This document shows positions 1 to 8,718 of a DNA stretch of 64,000 nt, piece after piece (the first letter of the stretch is position 1; each line of letters begins with the position of its first letter). The notes below the pieces were generated by a model. That model ran no database searches. It worked only from the letters and a program-made list of their open reading frames with translations, and had not been told where the DNA came from. Made by a program: the position numbers and the translations under genes. Source of the DNA: Shinella sp. SUS2 (GTDB lineage Bacteria; Pseudomonadota; Alphaproteobacteria; Rhizobiales; Rhizobiaceae); contig NZ_KQ410727.1 in the NCBI RefSeq assembly GCF_001262505.1, positions 1 through 64,000 on the forward strand, written 5' to 3'.

Positions 1-562
1 GGAAGTCATTGGATTCACCCAGTTGACTCCGCAATCGTGTAATCTGTTTTCTTTTTGCCGTGCGGGCGGGAAAAATTTCACGGCGGCAATCGCAGCAGAA
101 AATTTGCAAGGGCCTTCGCGGCATTCGAATCCCGCTTGAATATCAAGCCATTCCCGGGCGCATGCCGAAGTTGCAACCGATCGGAGCCGTCGGGAGGTGT
201 CTGATGAAGGGTGAAAATCGGTGCCGGAAAAGGCCTGCGGGTTTCATCGCAATACAAGGGTTGTCGTCGCAATACGGGAAAAGGACGTGAAAGGGCGTGA
301 AATTTTTTCTGAAATATCCAGGCGGCAGGACAGGGTTTTTGTCAGACTGCCCATCGCCACGCCCCCAGCAAAAACAGCGTCACCACCTCGTCGCTATGGA
401 TCGGCGGATACGCCTCGGGTCGGCAAGATTTGGCTTGGCGGCCCTCCCTGTCCCGGTCTTTCCACGGTATTGTCGCCCCGCCGCTGTTGAAGTCCGACCC
501 CGTTTCTGAGGTTTCCCGACCGGGCCGGATCGGTTAGAAGGGGCTCGAAGAAGGAGAGACGG
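1..562. other. Intergenic stretch without a convincing gene
   Basis: The first 562 bases hold only short overlapping reading frames with no recognisable protein, no consistent ribosome binding site and no codon pattern like the neighbours. It may contain the 3' flank of a gene lying left of the window and the promoter of the small gene at 563. A purine-rich ribosome binding site just before 563 is the only clear signal. Confidence 0.5.
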
Positions 563-940
563 ATGGCGGACGTACCCGACATGACGAAACATCGCGGCTT
601 CCCGTCCGGCATGCCGGGCACGGGGGTCCAGTTCACCATCAGGCGCGCCAATCCACGAGGCGTGACGCCGATCAAGGCCCTTCCTCGTCGAGCGCGGCCG
701 GGCACGGCCGAGCACCGCATCGACGCGGCCTTCCTCCATGCCCTCTGGCATCATTTCGGTGCGGAGCCCTTCGAGCGCGGCAATCTCGATGCTGCGCGCC
801 TCAACCTTCTCTTCGGCCGCGAAGTCCTGCCTGCCGAAAAGGACTTCGATCCGCTCTCCTATGAGGCCCTGCTCGTCATCAACGAGAAGACCGCCCGCCA
901 GACTTTCCCGGAATCCTTCGACGACGTTTTCGAAGTCTGA
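563..940 (+). CDS. Hypothetical protein, 125 aa
   Basis: I do not recognise this protein. The start is supported by an AAGGAGAG ribosome binding site ending a few bases before the ATG. The product is soluble-looking with no signal peptide or membrane segment. The N-terminal third is basic and rich in Gly, Pro and Arg; the C-terminal half is more regular and acidic, ending in FDDVFEV. It is convergent with the LysR gene that ends at 975. It could be a small accessory protein. The coding call rests on the ribosome binding site and reading-frame composition alone. Confidence 0.5.
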   Translation: MADVPDMTKHRGFPSGMPGTGVQFTIRRANPRGVTPIKALPRRARPGTAEHRIDAAFLHALWHHFGAEPFERGNLDAARLNLLFGREVLPAEKDFDPLSYEALLVINEKTARQTFPESFDDVFEV

Positions 941-974
941 GGGCCGTCGCCCGAACGTCCAGGCCAGCGAGGCC

Positions 975-1865
975 TCACCGGGGATCGACGGCGACCTGCG
1001 TCGATAACCACCGCCAGGCATCCCGTACGTCGTCGTCCGCCAGCTTCCGGGGGATGGAAAGGGCGTACCAGGAAAGGCCAGAAGAGACGGTCTCGCCAAA
1101 GGGACGCGCCAGCGCACCGGATGAGAGTGCGCCGTCAGCAAGAAGCAGGCTGGCAAGGGCGACCCCCTGGCCGAGTTCGGCTGCGGCAAGGGCAATGTCG
1201 CGATCACTGAAATTCGTGCCCTTCCAGGCGGACCCCGCATCGATGCCCACATGACCGAGCCAGTCGGGCCAACCCACAGGGCCTTCTTCGTGAATGAGCG
1301 GCGCCGACAGGAGATCGGCAGGTTTTCGAAGTTCCCGGGCAAGGGCGGGTAGAGCGGTGGGCGACAGATGGTCGTGCCCGATCAGAAGGCTTTCGCAGCC
1401 GGCCGGTGGCTCGGGCGCGTGGATGATGGCGATGTCCGCCTCCATCGTCTCGAAATCGACGGCCGCGCCGCTGCTGTCGAGCCACGGCTCGCAGGCCGGC
1501 GCGGCCGCCTTCAGCGATGGAAGACGCGGCAGGAGCCAGCGCCGCGTGAAATCCCGCGGTGCATAGATGACGACGCTGCCGGGCTTGCGGTAGGGCTCCA
1601 GGCGCCGGTAACCTTCCTCCATCATCTCCAGGCTGCGTCGCACCGTGCGGTGATAATCCCGACCCGCGTCCGTGAGGCGCACCTCCCGGCCGATACGCAG
1701 GAACAGCGGCTGGCCGATCTGGGCTTCAAGCAGGCGCATCTGGTGGCTGATGGCCGATTGCGTCAGGCCGACCTCCTCTGCGGCCCGGCTGAAGCTCTCA
1801 AGCCGCGCCGCGGCCTCGAACCCCTTCAGGAACTGCGTCGGGGGAATGTGTCGGAATTTGATCAT
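975..1865 (-). CDS. LysR-family transcriptional regulator (GcvA-like)
   Basis: This is a 296-aa LysR-type regulator. Residues about 10-68 form the winged helix-turn-helix (FSRAAEEVGLTQSAISHQM is the recognition region), followed by the linker helix and a substrate-binding-type effector domain from about residue 95. Length and the start at MIKFRHIPPTQFL are typical of the GcvA-like subgroup. It is divergent from the agmatine-deiminase-family gene at 1962, with 96 bases between the starts, so it most likely controls that cluster (1962-7407) and itself. A polyamine or related guanidino compound is a plausible effector, but this is inferred only from the neighbours. Confidence 0.9.
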   Translation of the reverse strand: MIKFRHIPPTQFLKGFEAAARLESFSRAAEEVGLTQSAISHQMRLLEAQIGQPLFLRIGREVRLTDAGRDYHRTVRRSLEMMEEGYRRLEPYRKPGSVVIYAPRDFTRRWLLPRLPSLKAAAPACEPWLDSSGAAVDFETMEADIAIIHAPEPPAGCESLLIGHDHLSPTALPALARELRKPADLLSAPLIHEEGPVGWPDWLGHVGIDAGSAWKGTNFSDRDIALAAAELGQGVALASLLLADGALSSGALARPFGETVSSGLSWYALSIPRKLADDDVRDAWRWLSTQVAVDPR

Positions 1866-1949
1866 ACATGAAATCCATTCATCCTAAGCGGGAATGCTTC
1901 TCGTTTGTATCGGCACTCCATTGGGCAGATAATGAGCGCCATACATGAA
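1863..1949. promoter_or_regulatory. Divergent promoter region with candidate LysR operator
   Basis: The gap between the LysR gene and the deiminase gene contains a dyad ATGAA-N5-TTCAT at 1868-1882 that includes a T-N11-A core, the general form of LysR boxes. The ten-base word CATACATGAA occurs at 1863-1872 and again at 1940-1949, just upstream of the deiminase ribosome binding site. The repeat and dyad are directly visible; binding by the LysR protein is inferred. Confidence 0.4.
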
Positions 1950-1961
1950 TAGGAGTCAATC

Positions 1962-2984
1962 ATGGACACGACGATACGGCCGCAACCGCAGGTGAAGCTG
2001 CGCCGTCCGGGCGAATTCGAGCCCCATGCCAAGACATGGATGGCCTGGCCGCATCGGCAGGACCTCTACGGCACGCGCCTGGCGGACATGCAGCGTGCCT
2101 ATGCCGACGTCGCAAAAGCCATCGCCCAGTTTGAGCCAGTCAGCATGGTGGCCCATCCTGAGCACACGAAAAGTGCGCGCACGCTCCTTGGCGACGGTAT
2201 CGAGATCGTGGCGCTGCCGATCGACGACTGCTGGATCCGTGATTCCGGTCCGACCTTCCTGAAGCGGGCCGATGGCGGGCTCGCCGGGGTTTCCTGGCGG
2301 TTCAATGCCTGGGGCCGCAAACATGAACCCTTCGACGCTGACGATACACTGGCCGGCCGCGTGCTTGCCTATGAAGAGGCGGAGATGTTCCGTTCGTTCC
2401 TCCACTGCGAAGGCGGTTCGCTGGCCTGCGACGGTGACGGGACCTTGATCGTCACCGAGACGAGCCTGCTCCATCCCAACCGAAATCCGGGCCTCTCGAA
2501 GGCCTGGGTGGAGCAGGAACTCCTGCGCATGCTTGATGTCGAAAAGGTCGTCTGGCTGCCTGGTGATCCGCTCGATCTCGAAACGGACGGCCATGTGGAC
2601 GGCATGTGCTGCTTCGTGCGCCCGGGTGTCGTCATGTTCGAATACAATCCCGATCCGGCCGACCTGCACGGTCGCATCCTCGCCGACAATCTGGCGGCGC
2701 TCAAAAGCCAGACGGATGCGCGCGGCCGCAGCTTCGAGGTCATCCCCATCCCGGAAGCCTATGACGTGGAGGCGACCAGCGAGGTCTTCGCGCGCTCCTA
2801 CATCAACTTCGCGCTCGCCAATGGCGGCGTCGTGATGCCGACCTTCGGCCGCCCCTCGGGCGAGGAAGCCAAGGCTGCCGTTGCCAAGGCCTTCCCCGAC
2901 CGGCGTATCGTGACCGTCGATGTCGGCGCCGTCGTTCCCGCCGGCGGGGCGATCCATTGCATCACGCAGGAGCAGCCGCTGTGA
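1962..2984 (+). CDS. Agmatine deiminase family protein (cytoplasmic)
   Basis: This 340-aa protein belongs to the PF04371 (Porphyromonas-type peptidyl-arginine deiminase) family, whose bacterial members usually hydrolyse agmatine to N-carbamoylputrescine and ammonia. Family motifs are in order: DDCWIRDSGP, EGGSL followed by DGDGTLIVTE, TDGHVDG with the active-site His at about residue 211, and GGAIHCITQEQP with the catalytic Cys at about residue 333. There is no signal peptide, so it should act in the cytoplasm. The ATG follows AGGAG. It is the first gene of a cluster with a second deiminase, an extracellular binding protein and an amidase. Substrate could instead be another guanidino compound. 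Confidence 0.85.
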   Translation: MDTTIRPQPQVKLRRPGEFEPHAKTWMAWPHRQDLYGTRLADMQRAYADVAKAIAQFEPVSMVAHPEHTKSARTLLGDGIEIVALPIDDCWIRDSGPTFLKRADGGLAGVSWRFNAWGRKHEPFDADDTLAGRVLAYEEAEMFRSFLHCEGGSLACDGDGTLIVTETSLLHPNRNPGLSKAWVEQELLRMLDVEKVVWLPGDPLDLETDGHVDGMCCFVRPGVVMFEYNPDPADLHGRILADNLAALKSQTDARGRSFEVIPIPEAYDVEATSEVFARSYINFALANGGVVMPTFGRPSGEEAKAAVAKAFPDRRIVTVDVGAVVPAGGAIHCITQEQPL

Positions 2985-4075
2985 CCGCCTGGACACGCCG
3001 CCGCTTCGTTCAGGCAGGCGCCGGCCTGGCGCTGCTGCCGGCAATGCCGAGCCGTGCCCAAGAGGAGAAGACCTGGATGCCGACCGTTCCCGCCGAAGCC
3101 GAACCGCATGCAAGAACCTGGATGGCCTGGCCGAGCACGCCGGCTTTCTACGGTGGCCCCGGCGCCTATTTCGAGAGCGTGCAGGAAACGCTCGGCCGGC
3201 TGGCCGCGGCGATTGCCGAAAACGAACCTGTCACCATGGCGGCCCCGGCGAAGCAACACGCGCTGGCCGCGCGCCTTTGCGGCCCCCGGGTCGAGTTCGT
3301 CGACATCCCGACCGACGATATGTGGGCGCGCGACAGTGCCCCGGTCTTCGTGCACACGGGCGACGGGCGTGTCGCCGCCGTCGATTTCGGCTTCAACGCG
3401 TGGGGCGGCAAGCAGGCGCACGCCAGCGACAGCAAGCTTGCCGCGAAGATCGCGGCCTTGGCCGGCGTCGAACACCACGATGCCGCACTTTGCGGCGAGG
3501 GTGGCGGCTTCGAGTATGACGGAGACGGCACGCTTCTCCTCACCGAGAGCTGCTGGGTGAACGACAATCGCAATCCCGGACTGGACCGAGCCGAGATCGA
3601 GCGGCGCCTCAAGGCCGCGCTCGGCGTCGAAACCGTGCTGTGGGTGCCTGGCGTGCGCGGGCTCGATATCACCGACGGGCATATCGACGGTTCGTTCCGC
3701 TTCGTGGAGCCCGGCCTTGTCATTGCCAGCAGCTATCCCGGCGACAGGTCGGAATGGGGGCGTGCCCACAAGGAGGCCCTCGCTATCCTCGCCAAGGCCC
3801 GCGATGCGCGCGGCCGTGCGCTTGAAATCGTCTCCATTCCCGCGGCGACCGAGGTTCGCTCTGAAAGCGAGGATTTCCTGAGCAGCTATGCGAACTACTA
3901 TGTCGGCAACGGTGCGCTCTACACGCCGCAATTCGGCGACCGAAAGGCCGATACGCTGGCCAAGGATGTTCTCGGCCGGCTGCATCCGGGTCGCCGCATC
4001 GTCCAGCTCGACGTTGACCGCATCTATGAAAACGGCGGCGGCATCCACTGCGTCACGCAGCAGCAGCCCGAATAG
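2981..4075 (+). CDS. Agmatine deiminase family protein with Tat signal (exported paralogue)
   Basis: This is a second PF04371-family deiminase, 364 aa from a GTG start that overlaps the previous stop (GTGA) and has an AGGAG site eight bases upstream. Unlike its neighbour it begins with TRRRFVQAGAGLALLP, a twin-arginine signal with a likely cleavage site after SRA. It should therefore be folded in the cytoplasm and exported to the periplasm. The catalytic motifs are intact: DDMWARDSAP, EGGGFEYDGDGTLL, TDGHIDG and GGGIHCVTQQQP with Cys at about residue 357. Two tandem copies in different compartments suggest a duplication followed by a division of labour. An ATG eight codons upstream (2957) is possible but has no better ribosome binding site. 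Confidence 0.85.
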   Translation: MTAWTRRRFVQAGAGLALLPAMPSRAQEEKTWMPTVPAEAEPHARTWMAWPSTPAFYGGPGAYFESVQETLGRLAAAIAENEPVTMAAPAKQHALAARLCGPRVEFVDIPTDDMWARDSAPVFVHTGDGRVAAVDFGFNAWGGKQAHASDSKLAAKIAALAGVEHHDAALCGEGGGFEYDGDGTLLLTESCWVNDNRNPGLDRAEIERRLKAALGVETVLWVPGVRGLDITDGHIDGSFRFVEPGLVIASSYPGDRSEWGRAHKEALAILAKARDARGRALEIVSIPAATEVRSESEDFLSSYANYYVGNGALYTPQFGDRKADTLAKDVLGRLHPGRRIVQLDVDRIYENGGGIHCVTQQQPE

Positions 4076-4156
4076 AGCATGTCCCGCTGCAGCGGCGCGC
4101 TTCGGCGTTGGACAATGCGGTGGAAATTGAACCGACACCAGAAACGGAGAATGACC

Positions 4157-5242
4157 ATGAAACGCTGGCTCACGCTTGCGACGGCATGCCTTTTCACGAC
4201 TGCGGCACAGGCGGAAGAGAAGGTTCTCTACCTCTACTCCTGGGAATCCTACTTCAGCGCCCAGTCGATCGCCGCCTTCGAGAAGGAGACGGGCATCAAG
4301 GTGTCCTACGACCTGTTCGATTCCAACGACATTGTCGAGACCAAGATGCTGACGGGAAAGTCGGGTTACGACCTCGTTACCGTCAATCTCTCCCCGCATT
4401 TCCTGCGCCAGCTTCCCGTCGGCATATGGGCGCCGCTGGATCGCACGCGCCTAGCCAATCTCGGCAATCTCGATCCTGCTGTCCTTGCACGTGGGGCAAG
4501 CGTCGACGCGGACAACGCCCACAACGTTCCCTGGATGTGGGGCACGACCGGTGTCGGGTACAATGTGGAGAAGATCAAGGCGATCATGCCTGACGCGCCG
4601 GTCGATTCCCTGCGCATGGTCTTCGATCCCGCCGTCGTCGAGAAGTTCGCCTCGTGCGGCGTCGGCATGCTCGACGATGCCGAGCAGGTGCTGGGCCTTG
4701 CCCTCATCTATCTCGGGCTGAACCCCGACACGACCGACAAGGAGGAGCTGGAGAAAGCGGTGGAAGTGGTCGCCAAGGTCCGCCCCTATGTGCGCAAGTT
4801 CCACAGCTCCAGTTATGTCAACGATCTCGCCGACGGCGGCCTTTGCCTTGCCATCGGCTTTTCCGGCGACATGCTGATCGCCAGCAGCCGGGCAAAGGAA
4901 GCGGGCAAGCCGTTTACCGTCACCTATCGTCTTGCAAAGGAGGGTAATCTTGTCTGGGCCGATGTGCTTGCCATACCTGCCGATGCGGCCCATCCGGATG
5001 CGGCTCACGCCTTCATCGATTTCTTTCTGCGCCCGGAAATCGCTGCAGTCGCAGCCACCGAGACGGGCTTTTCCACTGCCAACAAGGCCGCGCTCGCGCT
5101 TCTCGATGAAACGCTCAGGACGAACCCCGATCTCTACCCTTCCGAAGCGGATCAGAAGCGCCTGCACCTGCCGAAGGCATTGAGCCAGAAGGCTCTAAAA
5201 ACATGGTCGCAGGCCTGGGATCGGGCGAAAGGCTTGCGGTAG
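4157..5242 (+). CDS. Polyamine-type ABC transporter substrate-binding protein (PotD/PotF-like)
   Basis: This is a 361-aa periplasmic binding protein. The start ATG is preceded by GGAGA at the right distance, and residues 1-19 form a signal peptide ending in AQA. The mature protein starts with EEKVLYLYSWESYFS, the beta-strand and Trp/Ser region seen at the start of spermidine/putrescine-binding proteins of the PotD/PotF family. It sits between two deiminases and an amidase, which fits capture of agmatine, putrescine or a carbamoylated derivative. No permease or ATPase gene accompanies it here, so it must borrow a transporter or act with one encoded elsewhere. Confidence 0.8.
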   Translation: MKRWLTLATACLFTTAAQAEEKVLYLYSWESYFSAQSIAAFEKETGIKVSYDLFDSNDIVETKMLTGKSGYDLVTVNLSPHFLRQLPVGIWAPLDRTRLANLGNLDPAVLARGASVDADNAHNVPWMWGTTGVGYNVEKIKAIMPDAPVDSLRMVFDPAVVEKFASCGVGMLDDAEQVLGLALIYLGLNPDTTDKEELEKAVEVVAKVRPYVRKFHSSSYVNDLADGGLCLAIGFSGDMLIASSRAKEAGKPFTVTYRLAKEGNLVWADVLAIPADAAHPDAAHAFIDFFLRPEIAAVAATETGFSTANKAALALLDETLRTNPDLYPSEADQKRLHLPKALSQKALKTWSQAWDRAKGLR

Positions 5243-5406
5243 CCGACCTGGGCAGCGCCGTGCCGGTGGGAGATTGCCCGGACGATATGCGAGGGCTAGA
5301 AACGTCTAGCAACATCTGCCGGAGATCTGTGTCGCCGGCCTTGCGGATAAAAACAGGCGGTGGGGACACCATCAGCCGGGAACCAGACGTCAAGGGGAGG
5401 GCATCG

Positions 5407-7407
5407 ATGAAGGTCGTCGAAGCTTCGATTGGTACATTGCGCGAAGCGCTTCAGGCGGGTGAGACAACCAGCGTCGGGCTGGTCGCGGCCTATCTCAACC
5501 GCATCGCCTGTTACGATCGGCACGGCATCAGCCTCAATGCGGTGCCGGTGCTCAATCCCGAGATGTTTACCGAGGCGCGGGCTTCGGACCTCCGGCGCGC
5601 TCGCGGCGAAAGCCTCAGTCCGCTTGACGGAATCCCATACACCGCCAAGGACAGCTACAAGGTGAAGGGGTTGAGCGTCGCATCCGGTTCGCCGGCCTTC
5701 GCCGATCTGATCGCGACGGAGGACGCTTTTGCGATCTCCCGTCTGCGGGCCGCAGGAGCCGTGCTGATCGGGCTCACCAACATGCCGCCGATGGCCAATG
5801 GCGGCATGCAGCGCGGTGTCTACGGGCGTGCGGAATCGCCCTACAATGCCGACTGGTTGACGGCCGCCTTCGGCTCGGGCTCCTCGAACGGGTCCGGCAC
5901 CGCGACTGCCGCGAGCTTCGCTGCCTTCGGGCTTGGTGAGGAAACCTGGTCGAGCGGCCGCGCGCCTGCGGCCAACAACGGGCTCTGCGCCTATACGCCG
6001 AGCCGCGGTGTCATCTCCGTACGCGGCAACTGGCCGCTTGTGCCGACCATGGATGTCGTGGTGCCGCACTGCCGTTCGATGGCGGATCTGCTGGATCTCC
6101 TCGACATCATCGTCGCTGACGATCCGGACACCCGTGGTGACCTCTGGCGTCGCCAGACCTGGGTGGACATTCCGAAAGCCTCCGATGTCCGCCCTGCCTC
6201 CTATGCGGCAGTCGCCCGGACCGCGAGCCTTGCAGGCAAGCGTTTCGGTCTGCCGGCAATGTATATCAACGCCGACGCCGAGGCGGGAACCGGCGGCAAG
6301 GTCGGGATCGGCGGCGCCACCGGTCAGCGCATCGAAACCCGCGCTTCGATGATCGCGCTGTGCGCGGCCGCGCGCGCCGCCCTCGAAGCGGCCGGTGCCG
6401 AGGTCGTGGTCACCGATTTCCCGGTCGTCAGCAACTATGAGGGAGACCGGCCAGGCGCGCCGACCATTGCGACGCGCGGCCTCGTCAGCCCGGACTATCT
6501 TCATCACGAGATTGTCGACCTGTCCGCTTGGGCCTGGCATGACTTTCTGGTAGCCAATGCCGATCCAGCCCTGCGGCGGCTGGGTGATATCGACGGTGCG
6601 CGTATCTTTCCTGCACCGCAAGGCAGCTTGCCGGACCGTTACCATGGGTTCGATGACCATATCGCCGACTATCCCGCCCATATGCGTGCGCATCCCATCG
6701 CCTCCCTTGACGAGATATCGGGCCTTGCCGAGGGGTTCCGCGGACTGGAAGAGACCCGGCGCATCGATCTCGAAGTCTGGATGGACCGGCTGGGGCTCGA
6801 CGCGGTGATCTTCCCGGCCGTTGCCGATATCGGCCCGGCCGATGCTGATATGAATCCCGCCTCGGCCGACCTTGCCTGGCGCAACGGCACCTGGGTCGCC
6901 AATGGCAACCTCGCGATCCGCCATCTCGGCATTCCGACGGTGACCGTACCGATGGGCATGCTGGCCGATATCGGCATGCCGGCAGGCCTGACCTTCGCCG
7001 GCCGGGCTTTCGACGATACCGCACTGCTCACCTACGCCGCGGCCTTCGAAAAGACCGGCGACTACCGTATGGCACCGCCGCGAACGCCCGAGCTTGCGGA
7101 GCTGCCGGGTCCCGGCGGTATCGGGCTGCCTGAAGCGGAGGAGCTGCGACTGACCGTTTCGATTGCACCCGACGGTCACGGGCTCCAGCGTCTGTCGATC
7201 GAGGTGCAAAGCCAGGCCCCCTTGCTCTGGCTGACGGTGAACGGCCAGTCCGTTGCCTTCCACCAGGATGGTCTGCGGGCAAGCGCCGTTCTCGACCTCA
7301 GCGAGAACGGCCATGTCCACAGCGAATGGCGCGCGCCCTATGGTCATACCGTGATCGCAGGCACACAGGGCGCGGCCGCCTACGTCATCGTCGGTGGCGC
7401 GGCCTGA
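5407..7407 (+). CDS. Amidase-signature enzyme with altered nucleophile motif and C-terminal extension
   Basis: This is a 666-aa amidase-signature family protein; the ATG follows AAGGGGAGGG. The catalytic Lys is K81 in YTAKDSYKVKG, and the cis-Ser lies in GSGSSNGSG (residues 156-164). The usual DTGGS nucleophile loop is replaced by ETWSSGRAPA (residues 179-188), keeping a Ser (about 183) but not the glycine pair that forms the oxyanion hole in most members. Amidase similarity runs to about residue 580; the last 85 residues are beta-rich and unassigned. In this cluster it could hydrolyse the carbamoyl or amide product of the deiminases, but that is inference from position. Confidence 0.75.
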   Translation: MKVVEASIGTLREALQAGETTSVGLVAAYLNRIACYDRHGISLNAVPVLNPEMFTEARASDLRRARGESLSPLDGIPYTAKDSYKVKGLSVASGSPAFADLIATEDAFAISRLRAAGAVLIGLTNMPPMANGGMQRGVYGRAESPYNADWLTAAFGSGSSNGSGTATAASFAAFGLGEETWSSGRAPAANNGLCAYTPSRGVISVRGNWPLVPTMDVVVPHCRSMADLLDLLDIIVADDPDTRGDLWRRQTWVDIPKASDVRPASYAAVARTASLAGKRFGLPAMYINADAEAGTGGKVGIGGATGQRIETRASMIALCAAARAALEAAGAEVVVTDFPVVSNYEGDRPGAPTIATRGLVSPDYLHHEIVDLSAWAWHDFLVANADPALRRLGDIDGARIFPAPQGSLPDRYHGFDDHIADYPAHMRAHPIASLDEISGLAEGFRGLEETRRIDLEVWMDRLGLDAVIFPAVADIGPADADMNPASADLAWRNGTWVANGNLAIRHLGIPTVTVPMGMLADIGMPAGLTFAGRAFDDTALLTYAAAFEKTGDYRMAPPRTPELAELPGPGGIGLPEAEELRLTVSIAPDGHGLQRLSIEVQSQAPLLWLTVNGQSVAFHQDGLRASAVLDLSENGHVHSEWRAPYGHTVIAGTQGAAAYVIVGGAA

Positions 7408-7431
7408 TCAGAGCGCGGCCTGTCGGAGCGC

Positions 7432-8517
7432 CTACTTTGCCGTGCTGCGATAGAGCGCAATCCAGTCGTCCGGGGCAATGCCCCGGCACTCGCCCATCAT
7501 GCTGAAATGGGTTCGAACAAAGCCGTCCCCGGTCCAGGCATAGCCGCCAATGGCCCCGCAATCGCCGATGCCGCGCCCACGGGAGAAGAAATCGAGCCGT
7601 CCGGTTTTCGGGTCGAATTGCGCGTTGACCAGCATGTTCTCCATCATCTCCCCTGCGCCGGAGGGGAAGAGGGCGGGTTGTGCCGTCGCGGCATCGTCGC
7701 CCTCCACCGTCCAGAAGCCCGTGGTGACATTGTAGGCGCCGCGTGAACATGCCAAGCCGACAAGGCGGCGTGTACCATCGAGCAGCCACGCCTCGTCGAG
7801 GGCGGCAAGCGTCTCCTCGTCCTCGCACAGATCAGAATCGCGCCGCAGCATCTCCTGGCGCACCGCCTCGGCGAGCGCCTTGCCGGCATCGTCTGCAAGC
7901 ACGCCATCCGGCACCTTGGCGGTGATGACCGGCAAAGCGAGAGCCGCAGGAACATGGCTGCCGCTCCCCTTGCGAATCAGGGCCGATGGGGTGTCGAGCC
8001 GACCCTGCTGCTCGTCGATCCACAGCATGGCGGCGACGGATCCGGAAAGCGAAACGTGCGCTGTCATGTCGGGAGTGCTGATCGAAAGCTGTGTTGCCTT
8101 GCGGGCCGCCGCGACAAAGGCCGACGCTTCGGCAGGCTGGAAGGTCAGTGAGATGGTGCCGCTATCGGTTCCGACCTGCGCCGCCTCGGCGGTAGCCGGA
8201 AAAGCGGTACCATCAAGTGTGAGCCGGAGGGGCACTGATACCGTTTTCCAGTCGCCGAGCACGCGGAGGACGAGCCGAACCGGCGCATCCGCCCCAGCAG
8301 CCCGATCGAGACGCAGATAGGCAATCGCATTGTCCTCGTCGTCGGGCAGAGACAGCGCCGTGCAGTGCCCGACATTGTCGCAGCCGGCCCTCCAGTCCCG
8401 AAACTCCCGTATCTCCGGCCCGCTCGCCATCGTTGCCGTCGACAGAAGGGAAAACCCTGCCGCCAGCGCGAATGGCACGAACACACCTGGCATCCCATTT
8501 CCAGTTCCGCACCGCAT
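7432..8517 (-). CDS. DUF1176 domain exported protein
   Basis: This is a 361-aa protein with an N-terminal signal sequence (hydrophobic FVPFALAAGFSLLSTATMA) and the EIREFRDWRAGCDNVGHCTAL region typical of DUF1176 proteins, a proteobacterial family of unknown role. The two Cys in that motif could form a disulfide in the periplasm. AAAGGGAG lies just before the chosen ATG. It is convergent with the amidase gene, only 24 bases away, and is followed on the other strand by an unrelated B3/B4-domain gene, so it probably forms its own transcription unit. Confidence 0.75.
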   Translation of the reverse strand: MRCGTGNGMPGVFVPFALAAGFSLLSTATMASGPEIREFRDWRAGCDNVGHCTALSLPDDEDNAIAYLRLDRAAGADAPVRLVLRVLGDWKTVSVPLRLTLDGTAFPATAEAAQVGTDSGTISLTFQPAEASAFVAAARKATQLSISTPDMTAHVSLSGSVAAMLWIDEQQGRLDTPSALIRKGSGSHVPAALALPVITAKVPDGVLADDAGKALAEAVRQEMLRRDSDLCEDEETLAALDEAWLLDGTRRLVGLACSRGAYNVTTGFWTVEGDDAATAQPALFPSGAGEMMENMLVNAQFDPKTGRLDFFSRGRGIGDCGAIGGYAWTGDGFVRTHFSMMGECRGIAPDDWIALYRSTAK

Positions 8518-8718
8518 CGGCGTCTCCCTTTCGCGGGGGCGACGCGAGAGGGCCTTTCGCCCGCGTGCCCGATTTCAGTGTCGCGGTTTCCGGCGACAAG
8601 ATCAGCACGCGCGGCGACGACCGTCTATTCGGCACAAGAAAAGGATTTAGCGGCAGACCTGCCGCAATTTCGTTCAAGACCGAAGTGGATTCGAGTTGCG
8701 ATCTGCAAGGTCAGCTCA

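Noticed and set aside
120..145. ATTCGAATCCCGC resembling the T-loop end of a tRNA gene
   Set aside because: No matching acceptor, D or anticodon arm can be built around it, so it is not called as a tRNA or an attachment site.
60..490. Several short overlapping frames in the first 500 bases
   Set aside because: None has a convincing ribosome binding site or a recognisable product, and they overlap each other on both strands.
5296..7347. Minus-strand frame of 683 codons across the amidase gene
   Set aside because: Antisense to the amidase with its Ser-Ser-Lys residues; composition is that of a complementary-strand shadow.
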